This document shows positions 43,168 to 52,619 of a stretch of DNA of 64,000 bases, one piece after another (the first letter of the stretch is position 1; each line of letters opens with the position of its first letter). The notes under the pieces were generated by a model that was given only the letters and a program-made list of their open reading frames with translations, was not told the DNA's origin and did no database searches. This DNA is from Angelakisella massiliensis. Its GTDB lineage: Bacteria; Bacillota; Clostridia; Oscillospirales; Ruminococcaceae. The position numbers and the translations under genes were made by a program. The stretch covers positions 828,199-892,198 of the forward strand of contig NZ_LT629944.1 of the NCBI RefSeq assembly GCF_900104675.1, in the 5' to 3' direction.

Positions 43168-44634
43168 ATGAAGACAAGGGGATTGAGAACACCAGCATCC
43201 ATCAATGCCATATTGCTGTTGAGCATATTTACATTCGTCTTTTTAGGCGTGGAGTATCTTTATGTCAATATGATGTCTCGTATGGTTGGTGAGGATCAGA
43301 CAGTGATTGCTCAAAATTACGCACTCGGTATCAGCGTTTTGGGATTTATCTTGTATCCGGTTTTGAATCGGGCGGTTCATGAACGGTTCAAAGCCCTACT
43401 TACCTTTTCTACCGTTCTGGTCTCCATCATCTGCATTTTTCTAATCCAGCAACATATCTCATACGCCATTACCCTAACAGCAGGGTTGATTTTGTTTTTT
43501 CTGATGGGGCTTTTCGGCAGTTCGGCTCACTATTTGGCTGTCTGTACCATCCATGGGGAGCGAACACTGGCCCGGCTGGTGGGTTTTGCCTATGCGGGCG
43601 GTATTCTTCTGCAATATATCAATAACAACTTAATCAACATAGAAATTGCCGAAGCGGTCATTCTTTCTGTTTTTCTAGCAGTGCTGAGCGTTCTGTTTAT
43701 ACGGACGAGGCATGTTTTTCGCGTGGAATTGATGGGTGAAGAGAAAACTTTATCTAAAGCGTTGGAGAAAACAAACGGCCCAATACAGAAAAAAATAACG
43801 ACGGGCTTACTCCTGGTCTTTCTAGTGGCCCTGATGGCCTGCGTATTCAGCACATTGGACAACGCAATCACCTTAGGCCATGCTGCAGGCGCAATGGATA
43901 TCGGGCAATGGCCCCGCATTCTGCTGGCGCTGAGCGGCCTGGCGGCAGGCTTTCTCTTTGATATTCGGAACAGAAAATACATGACGCTTATGATGTACTG
44001 CGTAATGGTATTCTCTGTTCTGTGTGTGATAATACTTCGGTGGGGCGGCCCATTTTTGACCGGAGTAGTGATCGCCTATATAGCTTCCGGATTTTTTGTT
44101 GTGTTTTTTACCACTAGCTTTTTAGAATTTGCGGCTTGCATGCGTATACCAGATCTCTGGGCAGGCATGGGACGGGCGGTGAATAACCTTGTGGCGGCGC
44201 TGATTACCAACAGCTCAGTAACTCTGCTCCTTTCAGGCAGAAACCTCACACTGGTCATCTTCATGCTGGTGTTGTTTGTTGCTGTCAGTATTCTGATGTT
44301 TGCCTATACGACTAGATCCCATACGGCATTGGCCCCGCCCGAGGCCCCGGCAACAGGATACACGCCAAAAGAAAAGTTTTCTTCCTTTGCAAGTCTTTTT
44401 TCATTGACCGACCGAGAGCAGGATGTTCTGCAGTATCTTCTGGTTTCCGATAGCAGTGTGCAGGATATCGCGCAGCAGATGGCGATCTCAAGACCCGTAC
44501 TGTACCGCCATATTAGCAGTCTCAATGAAAAAACAGGTACCAAAAGCCGAATCGGCCTGTTGCAATTTTATTATGAGTGGATTCCGGAAAAAGAAGACGC
44601 CGCCCTTGAAAAAAGCCCGGATTTTAGGGCTTGA
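43168..44634 (+). CDS. MFS-like membrane protein with C-terminal LuxR DNA-binding domain
   Basis: 488 residues. About twelve membrane helices fill residues 15-395, without the usual transporter signature. A cytoplasmic LuxR/GerE helix-turn-helix follows at about 410-465 (FSLTDREQDVLQYLLVSDSS, then VQDIAQQMAISRPVLYRHIS). Membrane-embedded LuxR regulators of this type are known mainly from Eggerthella and other gut Actinobacteria and occasionally Firmicutes. It likely senses a ligand or the membrane state and controls the adjacent operon; that target is inferred from position. Confidence 0.85.
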   Translation: MKTRGLRTPASINAILLLSIFTFVFLGVEYLYVNMMSRMVGEDQTVIAQNYALGISVLGFILYPVLNRAVHERFKALLTFSTVLVSIICIFLIQQHISYAITLTAGLILFFLMGLFGSSAHYLAVCTIHGERTLARLVGFAYAGGILLQYINNNLINIEIAEAVILSVFLAVLSVLFIRTRHVFRVELMGEEKTLSKALEKTNGPIQKKITTGLLLVFLVALMACVFSTLDNAITLGHAAGAMDIGQWPRILLALSGLAAGFLFDIRNRKYMTLMMYCVMVFSVLCVIILRWGGPFLTGVVIAYIASGFFVVFFTTSFLEFAACMRIPDLWAGMGRAVNNLVAALITNSSVTLLLSGRNLTLVIFMLVLFVAVSILMFAYTTRSHTALAPPEAPATGYTPKEKFSSFASLFSLTDREQDVLQYLLVSDSSVQDIAQQMAISRPVLYRHISSLNEKTGTKSRIGLLQFYYEWIPEKEDAALEKSPDFRA

Positions 44635-44943
44635 GACAAATGCAACCCCTTGTTATCTCAGAAAAAACAGCATAAAAACCAAAAAAGAGATGAATGTAAC
44701 CTTATATTTTAGGATACTCCATGCTATTCTCTGTTTAAGGGACTGGCGCGGAGATCTGAAAAGCGGTATAGCGCTGTGTCAGAATTTCTGGTGCGGCGCT
44801 ATTTTATTTGCGCAGAAGTTTTCTGCAAACAAGAAACCGGAAGGAGTGGATATAAAGCTGTAAAACAATCCCGTGAAATCACTATTTCAGCAAATTTTAC
44901 GTTTCTATCTAAAGCGTTTGTATGGATCAGGAGGACTTATGGT
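44635..44943. other. Gap before the lipoprotein operon
   Basis: 309 bp with no credible gene. It should contain the operon promoter and a LuxR-type site; I could not name a clear box. Confidence 0.4.
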
Positions 44944-46140
44944 ATGAAAAAGTTGAGGCGGACAAAATTTATACTTCTACTATTGGCAGCAGTTTTTCTG
45001 ACTACCCTTTCCGGATGCGGAGAAGCTGGAGACCTTGCGCAGTCTCAGATCTCTTCGGATTCCAAATTGGAAACCCATCCTTCGGACACAGAACCAGATA
45101 CCCCTCCTTCGGAGGAAGCTTTATCTTCATCGAAGGACGAGATCGCCGTCACGCCAACAGCAGCCAAATCGGTCGAACTGGAGCTGTATGAAACAGCAGA
45201 TTTCAGTTTGCAAATCCCCAAGGGATGGACGGTAACGAGCGGCGGCACAGGCATGTATCACTCCATCCGGGTCCAGGATCCTGCTGAGCCTCTCAACCAG
45301 ATTTTCGTGCTGCTGAAGGCAGATGCTTTGCTCCACAGTCAGGAGGGAAAGGACGCCTGGGCTTATTATTCCGGGATTTCAGGCGTCCCCGGAATGCAGA
45401 TATTTGCCCTGGCACCAGTCCTGTCAACCCCCTCTACTGAGAACTTTTTTAAAATTTTTCCGCAGTATGCAGATTTTGCTGTGCAGGCTGAGCCGGGTTA
45501 TACTGGCTATACCTTCCCCCGGTTTGAAGGATTTGCTGTCACCGAGCGTTTCCCGTCAACCGGCGGTTTGAGTGCTTACGCACTGAACGATGAGATTCTA
45601 CGGGCTACCTTTACCGAAGGAGGAAAAGAGGGTGAGGGCATGTTTGCCGCGTCAGTGGTGGATTTCGGAAGTGCTGAGATTGCGGCGGGGCCACCAGTAG
45701 GATATCAGGTCCCATCGGCGGATGGCGGCTATTATATGGCCTATAATGTGATGGCTGTAACTGCCGTGAAAGATTCTTTTCTGGAATGGGTCGACATCCT
45801 TACGGAGTGCGCAAGGAGCCTGGAATATTCTGAAAGCTATGTAAATGCCGTAAAACAGGCCGGAACTGAAACCGTCGCGCGGGCTATGGAGTTCAGCCGG
45901 AATGCAAACGAGGTGCTAGACGGGATTATGTCCTCCTGGGAAAACCGAAACACCAGTCAGGATATCATCAGTCAAAAGCAAAGCGATGCAACCCTCGGAT
46001 ACGAGCGTATCTGCGATACCGAAACCGGGGAAATCTACAAAGCGGAAAACGGCTGGAGCGACGGGTATCATGGCGACCGGTATCAGCTGGTCTCAGAAGA
46101 CTCGATGTATCTGGAACCCATCAGCGGATATATCGAATGA
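44944..46140 (+). CDS. Lipoprotein of unknown function
   Basis: 398 residues from ATG 44944 (AGGAGG upstream). A signal peptide (MKKLRRTKFILLLLAAVFLT) runs into the lipobox LSGC, so the protein should be anchored outside the cell membrane at that Cys. A Ser/Glu/Pro-rich linker (about 30-75) is followed by a globular domain (ELYETADFSLQIPKGWTVTS onward). The family is not recognised. It is the first gene of a six-gene run with tight spacing. Confidence 0.75.
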   Translation: MKKLRRTKFILLLLAAVFLTTLSGCGEAGDLAQSQISSDSKLETHPSDTEPDTPPSEEALSSSKDEIAVTPTAAKSVELELYETADFSLQIPKGWTVTSGGTGMYHSIRVQDPAEPLNQIFVLLKADALLHSQEGKDAWAYYSGISGVPGMQIFALAPVLSTPSTENFFKIFPQYADFAVQAEPGYTGYTFPRFEGFAVTERFPSTGGLSAYALNDEILRATFTEGGKEGEGMFAASVVDFGSAEIAAGPPVGYQVPSADGGYYMAYNVMAVTAVKDSFLEWVDILTECARSLEYSESYVNAVKQAGTETVARAMEFSRNANEVLDGIMSSWENRNTSQDIISQKQSDATLGYERICDTETGEIYKAENGWSDGYHGDRYQLVSEDSMYLEPISGYIE

Positions 46141-46184
46141 CAGCCACAAATAGAGAACCGATAAAGAAAAAAGGAGGCGCTGAT

Positions 46185-46595
46185 ATGGAAAATGTAAAAC
46201 GGATCCTTCCCTATGTGAGGCGGTATGTGCTGATGGCGATCTACGATGTGTTGGATGAAGAGAGCATTTCCTATCACAAGGAAGAAGACGCGATCGTGGC
46301 CAGGGCAAAGGTGTATGGAAATATCAGCGTCTTTTCTATTTCTGCCGAGGAAAAGGAGGTAGGAACCGAGCTGAGGGTCGCGTTGCTGCAGCCATGCGGG
46401 GGATTGTCTGAACAGGGAAAAGAACGGACGATGGCCGCTATGTCGGATCGGATCGTACAGTATCTCGAAAATGAGCTTTTAATGAATCGACCCGTCGAAA
46501 GACTGAATCATGAGCCGGAAAACGGCTCTGGAAAACGGCTCTGTCAGATAAACAAAATCATAAGAGAGGAGTATTGTTATGGCGTTTCTGGATAA
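46185..46595 (+). CDS. Small cytoplasmic protein of the envelope operon
   Basis: 136 residues from ATG 46185, chosen for AAGGAGG 7 bp upstream (the earlier ATG 46137 overlaps the lipoprotein stop). MENVKRILPYVRRYVLMAIY through VYGNISVFSISAEEKEVGTE suggests a small alpha/beta domain; no motif is recognised. It overlaps the next gene by 17 bp, so the products are probably made together. Confidence 0.65.
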   Translation: MENVKRILPYVRRYVLMAIYDVLDEESISYHKEEDAIVARAKVYGNISVFSISAEEKEVGTELRVALLQPCGGLSEQGKERTMAAMSDRIVQYLENELLMNRPVERLNHEPENGSGKRLCQINKIIREEYCYGVSG

Positions 46596-47083
46596 GTTAG
46601 GCAGCTTGGCAAAAAATTTGGGGGGATAAAACCAACGAAGCGATTGCGATGAGCAAGTTGAACGGAAAAATTACATCGGAAAAGGCTCTTGCGGAAACAG
46701 AGCTGAGAAAAATCGGTGAGTATTATTATGGCCAATTTCTTTCCGGCGGCCAGATAGAGCCAGAGATACTGGAGGCCTGTCAGTCGGCCAAAGCCCATTA
46801 CGATGAGGCTGCACATGCACAGTTGGAGATTGACCGAATCCGCGCGGCGGAAGCAGCGCAGGCTGTCACGACGGCCTCGGCAGGTCCTGTTTGCCCATCC
46901 TGCGGGACAGAGAACACAGCGGGAACAAAATTTTGCCGGCAATGTGGAACAAAACTGGTGGCAGAGTCCCCTGCTGTATGCCCACAATGCGGGGCGGCTG
47001 CGGAACCGGGAGTGAAATTCTGCCCGGAATGCGGCACGGCTCTTTCTCAGCCGGAACAAGCCCCTCGGCCAGATGAACAATGA
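46579..47083 (+). pseudogene. Zinc-ribbon protein gene with a G-run frameshift
   Basis: ATG 46579 (GAGAGGAG upstream) starts MAFLDKLGSLAKNLG, then a run of six G (46620-46625) puts a TAA in frame. With five G the frame reads on as DKTNEAIAMSKLNGK and joins the long downstream frame to 47083 (about 167 codons). That frame has a coiled stretch and two double zinc ribbons, CPSCG...CRQCG and CPQCG...CPECG. Such coil plus zinc-ribbon proteins are common in Clostridia. The frame break at a homopolymer could be a mutation, slippage-based on/off control or a sequence error. Confidence 0.75.
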
Positions 47084-47107
47084 CTCCACTGAAAGGAGGC
47101 TTTTGCC

Positions 47108-49735
47108 TTGAAAGAAGAAAAACAACGACTGATGCGAACGTTGGCTGACGCATATCAAAGCGGCTGGGCAAAATGGCTGTTCCTGATTCTGACAGTACAG
47201 ACGCTTCTCCCAACTTTGATAAATACCATGCTGCTGTTTACCTCCAAGGCTTCTCTAGGGAACGTGCTCCCGGCTTTTGTAAGCTTCTTCTGCCTGCTGG
47301 CAAGCGGCGTCCTGGTTATCCCTGCGGCTATGAGCGCCACAGGGGAGAAGAAGCCGCGGCTCTCTCTGTACCTGACGGCGTTCTTCCCTTGTGCAGCCGC
47401 AGTACTTCTCTCCGATGAGATACTTCTCTTCGCACTTTACCGCCTTTCTGAAGGCGGCGGCGTATGGATAGCCCTGCTTGCCTACCTGCTTGCCGTCCTT
47501 CTGATGACGGCGGCATACATCAGAGCCGTCTCCGTGGTTCTGGCCAAAAAGCCTGTGCTGAAATCATGGAGAACCATATGGGCTCTGCTGCTCTGTGCCG
47601 CGATGGTTTATCTGTCCGTCTATCTGCTTCCCTCCGCGGCGCAAGCCCTGACGGCGGCCCTGTTCCAGGGCGGAACGCTATGGTTTTCCAGCGTGCTGGG
47701 GGTGTTCGCATCTGTACTGGCCGGCTGGCTTCTTTTGCCTGCCATTTTGGCGCTGATTGCCAGCCGGATGGCGCCTGCCGGGCAGACGGCCGGGGAAGCC
47801 GTCGCTCCCTCGGAAAACGGAACCTCTCCAGAGGGGGAACAGGGCCCGGCGGAGTCTCTCGGAGGAGTCCGGCCAAAACGTCGCTTTTCCACGGCGAAGG
47901 CGGCGTCACATGCGGTGGAGCTTCTGTCCGCAGCCGTATTGGCCGCCGGCCTGGGCCTGGCAGTTTTTCCGAACCTAGGAAAGACGGACGCCGTCGAGGA
48001 ATTCATCGGCGACTATGTGACAAAGGCAACGTCGGCCACTATTTCCGTAGGGATCGGAGATTATGTCTTTGCAGTAAAAGCATACGATGAAATGGAGCTG
48101 GAACTGGACGCCTGGGCGTTGGCGCTGGGCTTTGAGCTGGAGGAGCTTTCCTATTCCAGCCTTTCCGACATGGTCCGGGATCATCCAGACAACGATACGG
48201 TGGCGTATCTCTATGCCTGCACGTCCGGAGAATCAACCCAGCTGGCAGGAATGGAAGAGCTGTATATTACCGGACGGTATGAGGGCTACGACTTTTTGTT
48301 CAGTCTGTTGGATGAATACAAAAGGGCAGAAGAAAACGAGGAACTGACCAACGTGCAGCAACTCCGCCGCAACCGCATTCTGACAGGCCTGGCAGCAAAC
48401 GGAGTTTGGTCCGGGACCGAAAGGCTCAGCCCGCAGACTCTGATGGAGGACGAGGATGCAGCCGCTGCGGCAGTGACGGCCTGTATCGATCTGTGCGACG
48501 AGCTGTACAACAAGGGCTTTTATAACGCCATGGCCGAGATTCAGGACATGGTAAACCCTCAAAGCATGGACATTTCCAGCGTGGTCAATTATGCGGGCAA
48601 CCATCCGGACGATATCGAGGCGCAGAAGGCCGCTATGGACGCTATTCTACAGGAAAGCTCGGCGGAATTGGCAGGAAGAAGCTCTTATCTCAGTGTTTAC
48701 GAGCGGTATGACAGCCTGTGGAACAGCGAAATAGCGCCGGGGGCCACAGAGGAGGAAAAGCTGGCTCATATCAAATACATGATCTCCGCATACCAGATGA
48801 GCCTGGATTTTGAAAAAATTGTGGAATATGCCCTGACGGCTCTCGAGACCTATAGAGACGATCCGGAGCTGATGCGCTCCGCTGTGTACGCTCTGGCCGA
48901 AAGCGGCGAAGCGGAGGAGTGCCTGAAGCTGACAAGCCGCGCTCTGGCGAAGAATGCGGAAGACCCCTATATGCTGTATTATGCGGCGGTGGCGGAGATG
49001 CATCAGCAGGATTACGATGCTGCGATCGATTATGGGCTGAAGCTTTCCGGCCTGGTAAAAAACAGCAGCGTCCCCGAGATAGCGGACAACTATCTGTACC
49101 AGTACGTATCAAAAATGAACACGACGAGGGACGCCGGTTACGGCGGGGCCGTCAGCGAATATGTAGGGTTTTATAATTATCTCAGCGACGAGCAGCTTGC
49201 AAAAATTGAAGCGGATGAGCTGCTTTACCAGTATATCCAGGCCTGGCGCGGCACATACACCTATAACCAGGGAACCAGGGAGGAAGCGCCTGTGGAAGAG
49301 GTGCTGGCGTCACTGGACAGGGTCCTCGCCATCCAGCCGGAAATCGGGCAGCCTTACCGAATGAAGGCCGACCGTTTGGCGGCGGCAGTGACCAAGAGCG
49401 AAAAGGCCCTGAGTGATACGGAGGCCTATCAGGAGATTGTGGATCTTTATATAAAGGCCACCCAATATGTGCCCAACGACCCCTATATCTGGTTTAACCT
49501 GTACGACATATACCGTCAAATGGGCGATTACGTCCATGCGCAGCAATGCGCTGAGCTGGCGCTCACCTTTTCCAGCTGGAGCGATTATATCGGGGACGGC
49601 GAGGGCATCGGCGTCCATATCCATTCGGATATCAGCGCCTCGCAAAGCTTGCTGCTGGACCGTTTCCGCGAGCTGTATAACGAGAGGAACGGGATCGAGG
49701 AGGAAGAAACCGGTTCTGTGGGAGAGGGGGAATAA
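47108..49735 (+). CDS. Large membrane protein with TPR-like repeats
   Basis: 875 residues from TTG 47108 (AAAGGAGG 8 bp upstream). About six membrane helices in residues 15-215, a low-complexity loop (about 220-260), one more helix near 270-290, then ~580 residues of helical repeats with TPR-like character (for example EDPYMLYYAAVAEMHQQDYD and NDPYIWFNLYDIYRQMGDYV). The C-terminal part is probably extracellular or cytoplasmic scaffold; the orientation is not clear. Family unknown. It is 3 bp from the next gene. Confidence 0.7.
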   Translation: MKEEKQRLMRTLADAYQSGWAKWLFLILTVQTLLPTLINTMLLFTSKASLGNVLPAFVSFFCLLASGVLVIPAAMSATGEKKPRLSLYLTAFFPCAAAVLLSDEILLFALYRLSEGGGVWIALLAYLLAVLLMTAAYIRAVSVVLAKKPVLKSWRTIWALLLCAAMVYLSVYLLPSAAQALTAALFQGGTLWFSSVLGVFASVLAGWLLLPAILALIASRMAPAGQTAGEAVAPSENGTSPEGEQGPAESLGGVRPKRRFSTAKAASHAVELLSAAVLAAGLGLAVFPNLGKTDAVEEFIGDYVTKATSATISVGIGDYVFAVKAYDEMELELDAWALALGFELEELSYSSLSDMVRDHPDNDTVAYLYACTSGESTQLAGMEELYITGRYEGYDFLFSLLDEYKRAEENEELTNVQQLRRNRILTGLAANGVWSGTERLSPQTLMEDEDAAAAAVTACIDLCDELYNKGFYNAMAEIQDMVNPQSMDISSVVNYAGNHPDDIEAQKAAMDAILQESSAELAGRSSYLSVYERYDSLWNSEIAPGATEEEKLAHIKYMISAYQMSLDFEKIVEYALTALETYRDDPELMRSAVYALAESGEAEECLKLTSRALAKNAEDPYMLYYAAVAEMHQQDYDAAIDYGLKLSGLVKNSSVPEIADNYLYQYVSKMNTTRDAGYGGAVSEYVGFYNYLSDEQLAKIEADELLYQYIQAWRGTYTYNQGTREEAPVEEVLASLDRVLAIQPEIGQPYRMKADRLAAAVTKSEKALSDTEAYQEIVDLYIKATQYVPNDPYIWFNLYDIYRQMGDYVHAQQCAELALTFSSWSDYIGDGEGIGVHIHSDISASQSLLLDRFRELYNERNGIEEEETGSVGEGE

Positions 49736-49738
49736 GAT

Positions 49739-50689
49739 ATGGTATCCATCATCTTCGGCATCCTGCTGGCGATCGATCTGTTTTTCATATTCTTTGCCGG
49801 CGGTAGCCTAGCGCTGACGATTCCCGCGGCTCTGCTTTGCGTGGCGGGAATCCTGTCCCCATGGCTGTTTCCACGTCTGCTTGCTTTCCTTGAAAAAAAG
49901 GCCGGCGAAAAGGGGCAAAAGCTGCTCAAATGGAAAAAACAACTGAAAGGGCTGTTCTGCTGCATCCTGGCGGCAGGCTCGCTGTTGTGCGGCAGTCTGG
50001 CGGGAATCCGGTATGGGGACGATGAGACGGATCTCTATAATTCCCTGTGCGCAGAAATGGAGGTAGCCGCTGCCATGGGCGATCTGGAAACCTGTGAAAA
50101 CCTCGCTGTCGCCTATATTGTGCAATTCGGAGAAACCGAAACCGTCAATTTAAGCCTGGCGAAGGCGGCTTCCCTGGCCGGGGTGAAAGAGAGGGCGGAT
50201 TTGTATTTTTCCCATTTGAAATCTAAGACCTCCCGGGAATACTACGCCGCCCGTTCCTATTATGTCAGCTCCTTCTCAGATGAGGAGGACGAAACGGAGG
50301 AGCTACGGAACCTCTGGCGGGAAGCGGCGATGGAGCATCCCGACTGGGGATATGCCAACCTGATGGCGGGAGTGGCTTATCTTGCTTTCGGAGAACGGTT
50401 GGAGGATGACTCTTTGAAGTTGAAATACGACAACGGGGAATGGGTCGAGTTCCGGAACACAGGCCCCTCCACCTACACGGCGCAGTATTACTTGGCCCTT
50501 GCTTACGGGCAGGAGCCGCAAAACCCGCTGCCAGCCGTCTATCTGGGCGTGATCTCCTGCATGCAGGCGCATTTTGGCGAAGCGGAGCAATATTTTCAGG
50601 CTGCTGAGGAGCGGATGCGAACCAGCGGGATGGACAGCGAGCTGCAGGATACCATTGACACCTACCGGCAGATCATGAAGGAGGCGTGA
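49739..50689 (+). CDS. Membrane-anchored TPR-like protein
   Basis: 316 residues. Two N-terminal membrane helices (IIFGILLAIDLFFIFFAG and LTIPAALLCVAGILSPWLF), a basic loop, a third helix near 70-88 and then helical repeats of TPR type (about 100-316; TYTAQYYLALAYGQEP, HFGEAEQYFQAAEERM). It looks like a smaller version of the preceding gene and may bind it. The next gene starts 2 bp after its stop. Confidence 0.7.
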   Translation: MVSIIFGILLAIDLFFIFFAGGSLALTIPAALLCVAGILSPWLFPRLLAFLEKKAGEKGQKLLKWKKQLKGLFCCILAAGSLLCGSLAGIRYGDDETDLYNSLCAEMEVAAAMGDLETCENLAVAYIVQFGETETVNLSLAKAASLAGVKERADLYFSHLKSKTSREYYAARSYYVSSFSDEEDETEELRNLWREAAMEHPDWGYANLMAGVAYLAFGERLEDDSLKLKYDNGEWVEFRNTGPSTYTAQYYLALAYGQEPQNPLPAVYLGVISCMQAHFGEAEQYFQAAEERMRTSGMDSELQDTIDTYRQIMKEA

Positions 50690-50691
50690 CA

Positions 50692-52545
50692 ATGAAACGG
50701 AGAATTGCATCCCTCTTGCTTGCGATTACAATGACCCTCACGGCGCTTCCCTTCGCTTCCACAGAGGCGGAGGCCAGAGTTCTGCTGCCGCCGGGGGAAT
50801 CGCTGAGCACGCGCCCCAGTTGGGAGCGGCAGTTTCAGGATGCGCTGAACAATCTCTCCATGGGCTTCAACTCCACAACGCAGCAGTATGACGCGGGAGT
50901 GAGAGACCTGATACAGCAAAACAGCGAAAACTACAACTTTACGCCGTATGTCGGGAATTCTTTCAGTGTCTTCGCAAAGAACGCGCCCCAGGAAGATGGG
51001 GCCGGGCAGTCATACGAGGGGATGAACGTATATGAGGTGGCCGATGCCATCAGCCCTCCCGGAGCATTCAACAGCGACTTCGTTGAGTTTCTGGAAAATG
51101 AACTCTTGTACACCGCGGAGGGGATTGCCGGCCCCCTCCTTGGCGATCATAATTTCATTAACGACTTCATGCAGGAGACCGGCCGCCCCTCGAATTCCTA
51201 CAATTTGGCCATGAACGAATTTGCCGACGGTTTCAACCAGTTTTACAGTATCCCTCTGATAAAGTTCGGCGTCGACACTGTTGGAATCATAGGCTCTAGC
51301 GAGGAAATAATGGCCGGAATGATCGTCCGTGACCTCAATCATGGTTCTCCATTGGTCCAAAAGGTCGCCGCAGAGTGGGACAACTTCCTTCCGACCGTTA
51401 GTAAATTGTCCACTATTAGCGAAAAGGTGGGATACGTCGGCGCGGTGCTCGACGCTTATAAGTATGTAGGCCAGATTTCCGAAGGCTTCAGCAACAACCC
51501 CTTTGCCGGCGGAGGCTATGAGGGGTTGGAATTCGCGGTCAATGCATTGGACGGAGCGATGATCGGCGTTGCTCTGGGAGGAGGGCCGCCGGGTGCGATA
51601 GGAGCCCTCACATACGGTATTATCCGGGATCGGCTTGATTCGGATCCGGTTCTCGTTGATGTGGTAAAAACCTTGTGGGATAAGACTGGTTTTGTTGGGC
51701 AGATAGCTGATGCCGAAGTCCGCATTATGAATGAATTGCTCACGCCTCTCCTCCTGGAGGGGATGATCGCATGGGACGATTTGACCGGATGGGAACATTT
51801 CGGCGTTGAAGACGATGCGAACATAGCGGGCTACGACCATGTGCAAAAAATGCGGGAGCTCTGGTATCAAAAGAACCAGGAGCTGGCACAACTGATACGG
51901 GAGGGGAAGGAAAACACCCCGGAAGCGCAGGCGCTGATACAGTGGCTACTGGCCCGGCAGAAATGGGTCAAAAACGACGGCCCGCGCGCCGGCCATGTGG
52001 ATATGAAAAAGCCCAACATCTACCTGTACCCCGAAACGAAGACGGAGATCACCGTCACCTTTGACCGGCCGGAGCTGCTGACTGTATCCGACCCGCTGTA
52101 TGGGGACGGATGGACAGTTACCGCCCATCCGGACGGCACGTTGGAGGATGCAGGCGGCAAATATGGCTTCCTGTTCTACGAAAGCCTGGCCGTTCCCTCC
52201 ATTTTCCGCCTGGACGAGGGCTTTGTGGTGAAGGCGGAGCAGCGGGAGCAGACCTACCGCCGGGTGCTGGAGGCTTATGGCTTCAACGAGCAGGAAATTC
52301 TGGACTTTATCGAATACTGGACGGATTACCTGGAGCCCGGCGTAGATTATGTGATGTATCCGCTGCTCACCGAAGGGGTGGATGCGGAAATGCCGGTCCG
52401 CTTCTCGGTCCAGCCGGACAACATATTCCGCCTGTGGTTTGGCTTTGTCCGGTACGAGGGCGGCGCGGTTCCCGAGCCGGAAATCGTTCCCATGGACCGT
52501 AGCGGCTTTGAGGCGGTCGAGTGGGGCGGCGCAGTACTGAACTGA
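50692..52545 (+). CDS. Secreted protein with glycine-rich hydrophobic centre and conserved C-terminal domain
   Basis: 617 residues from ATG 50692 (AAGGAGG 7 bp upstream). Signal peptide MKRRIASLLLAITMTLTALP up to about residue 28. The middle is helical, with a Gly-rich hydrophobic stretch near 290-315 (MIGVALGGGPPGAIGALTYG) that resembles membrane-inserting segments. The C-terminal part (KKPNIYLYPETKTEITVTFD, then DGWTVTAHPDGTLEDAGGKY) is a domain I have seen in other secreted bacterial proteins, function unknown. No enzyme motif was identified. A role in cell-surface interaction or antagonism is speculative. Confidence 0.7.
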   Translation: MKRRIASLLLAITMTLTALPFASTEAEARVLLPPGESLSTRPSWERQFQDALNNLSMGFNSTTQQYDAGVRDLIQQNSENYNFTPYVGNSFSVFAKNAPQEDGAGQSYEGMNVYEVADAISPPGAFNSDFVEFLENELLYTAEGIAGPLLGDHNFINDFMQETGRPSNSYNLAMNEFADGFNQFYSIPLIKFGVDTVGIIGSSEEIMAGMIVRDLNHGSPLVQKVAAEWDNFLPTVSKLSTISEKVGYVGAVLDAYKYVGQISEGFSNNPFAGGGYEGLEFAVNALDGAMIGVALGGGPPGAIGALTYGIIRDRLDSDPVLVDVVKTLWDKTGFVGQIADAEVRIMNELLTPLLLEGMIAWDDLTGWEHFGVEDDANIAGYDHVQKMRELWYQKNQELAQLIREGKENTPEAQALIQWLLARQKWVKNDGPRAGHVDMKKPNIYLYPETKTEITVTFDRPELLTVSDPLYGDGWTVTAHPDGTLEDAGGKYGFLFYESLAVPSIFRLDEGFVVKAEQREQTYRRVLEAYGFNEQEILDFIEYWTDYLEPGVDYVMYPLLTEGVDAEMPVRFSVQPDNIFRLWFGFVRYEGGAVPEPEIVPMDRSGFEAVEWGGAVLN

Positions 52546-52559
52546 GAGCAGAAAACAAG

Positions 52560-52590
52560 AGGCGCGGGGAGACAGCTTCTTCCCGCGCCT
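52560..52590 (+). terminator. Intra-operon stem-loop
   Basis: AGGCGCGGGGA (52560-52570) pairs with TTCCCGCGCCT (52580-52590). Eleven pairs, no U-run. It lies 15 bp after the previous stop and before the next ribosome site, so it may attenuate or protect the mRNA. Confidence 0.5.
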
Positions 52591-52619
52591 TACAGTAAAA
52601 AAGGAGGATCTAGTGTGCC

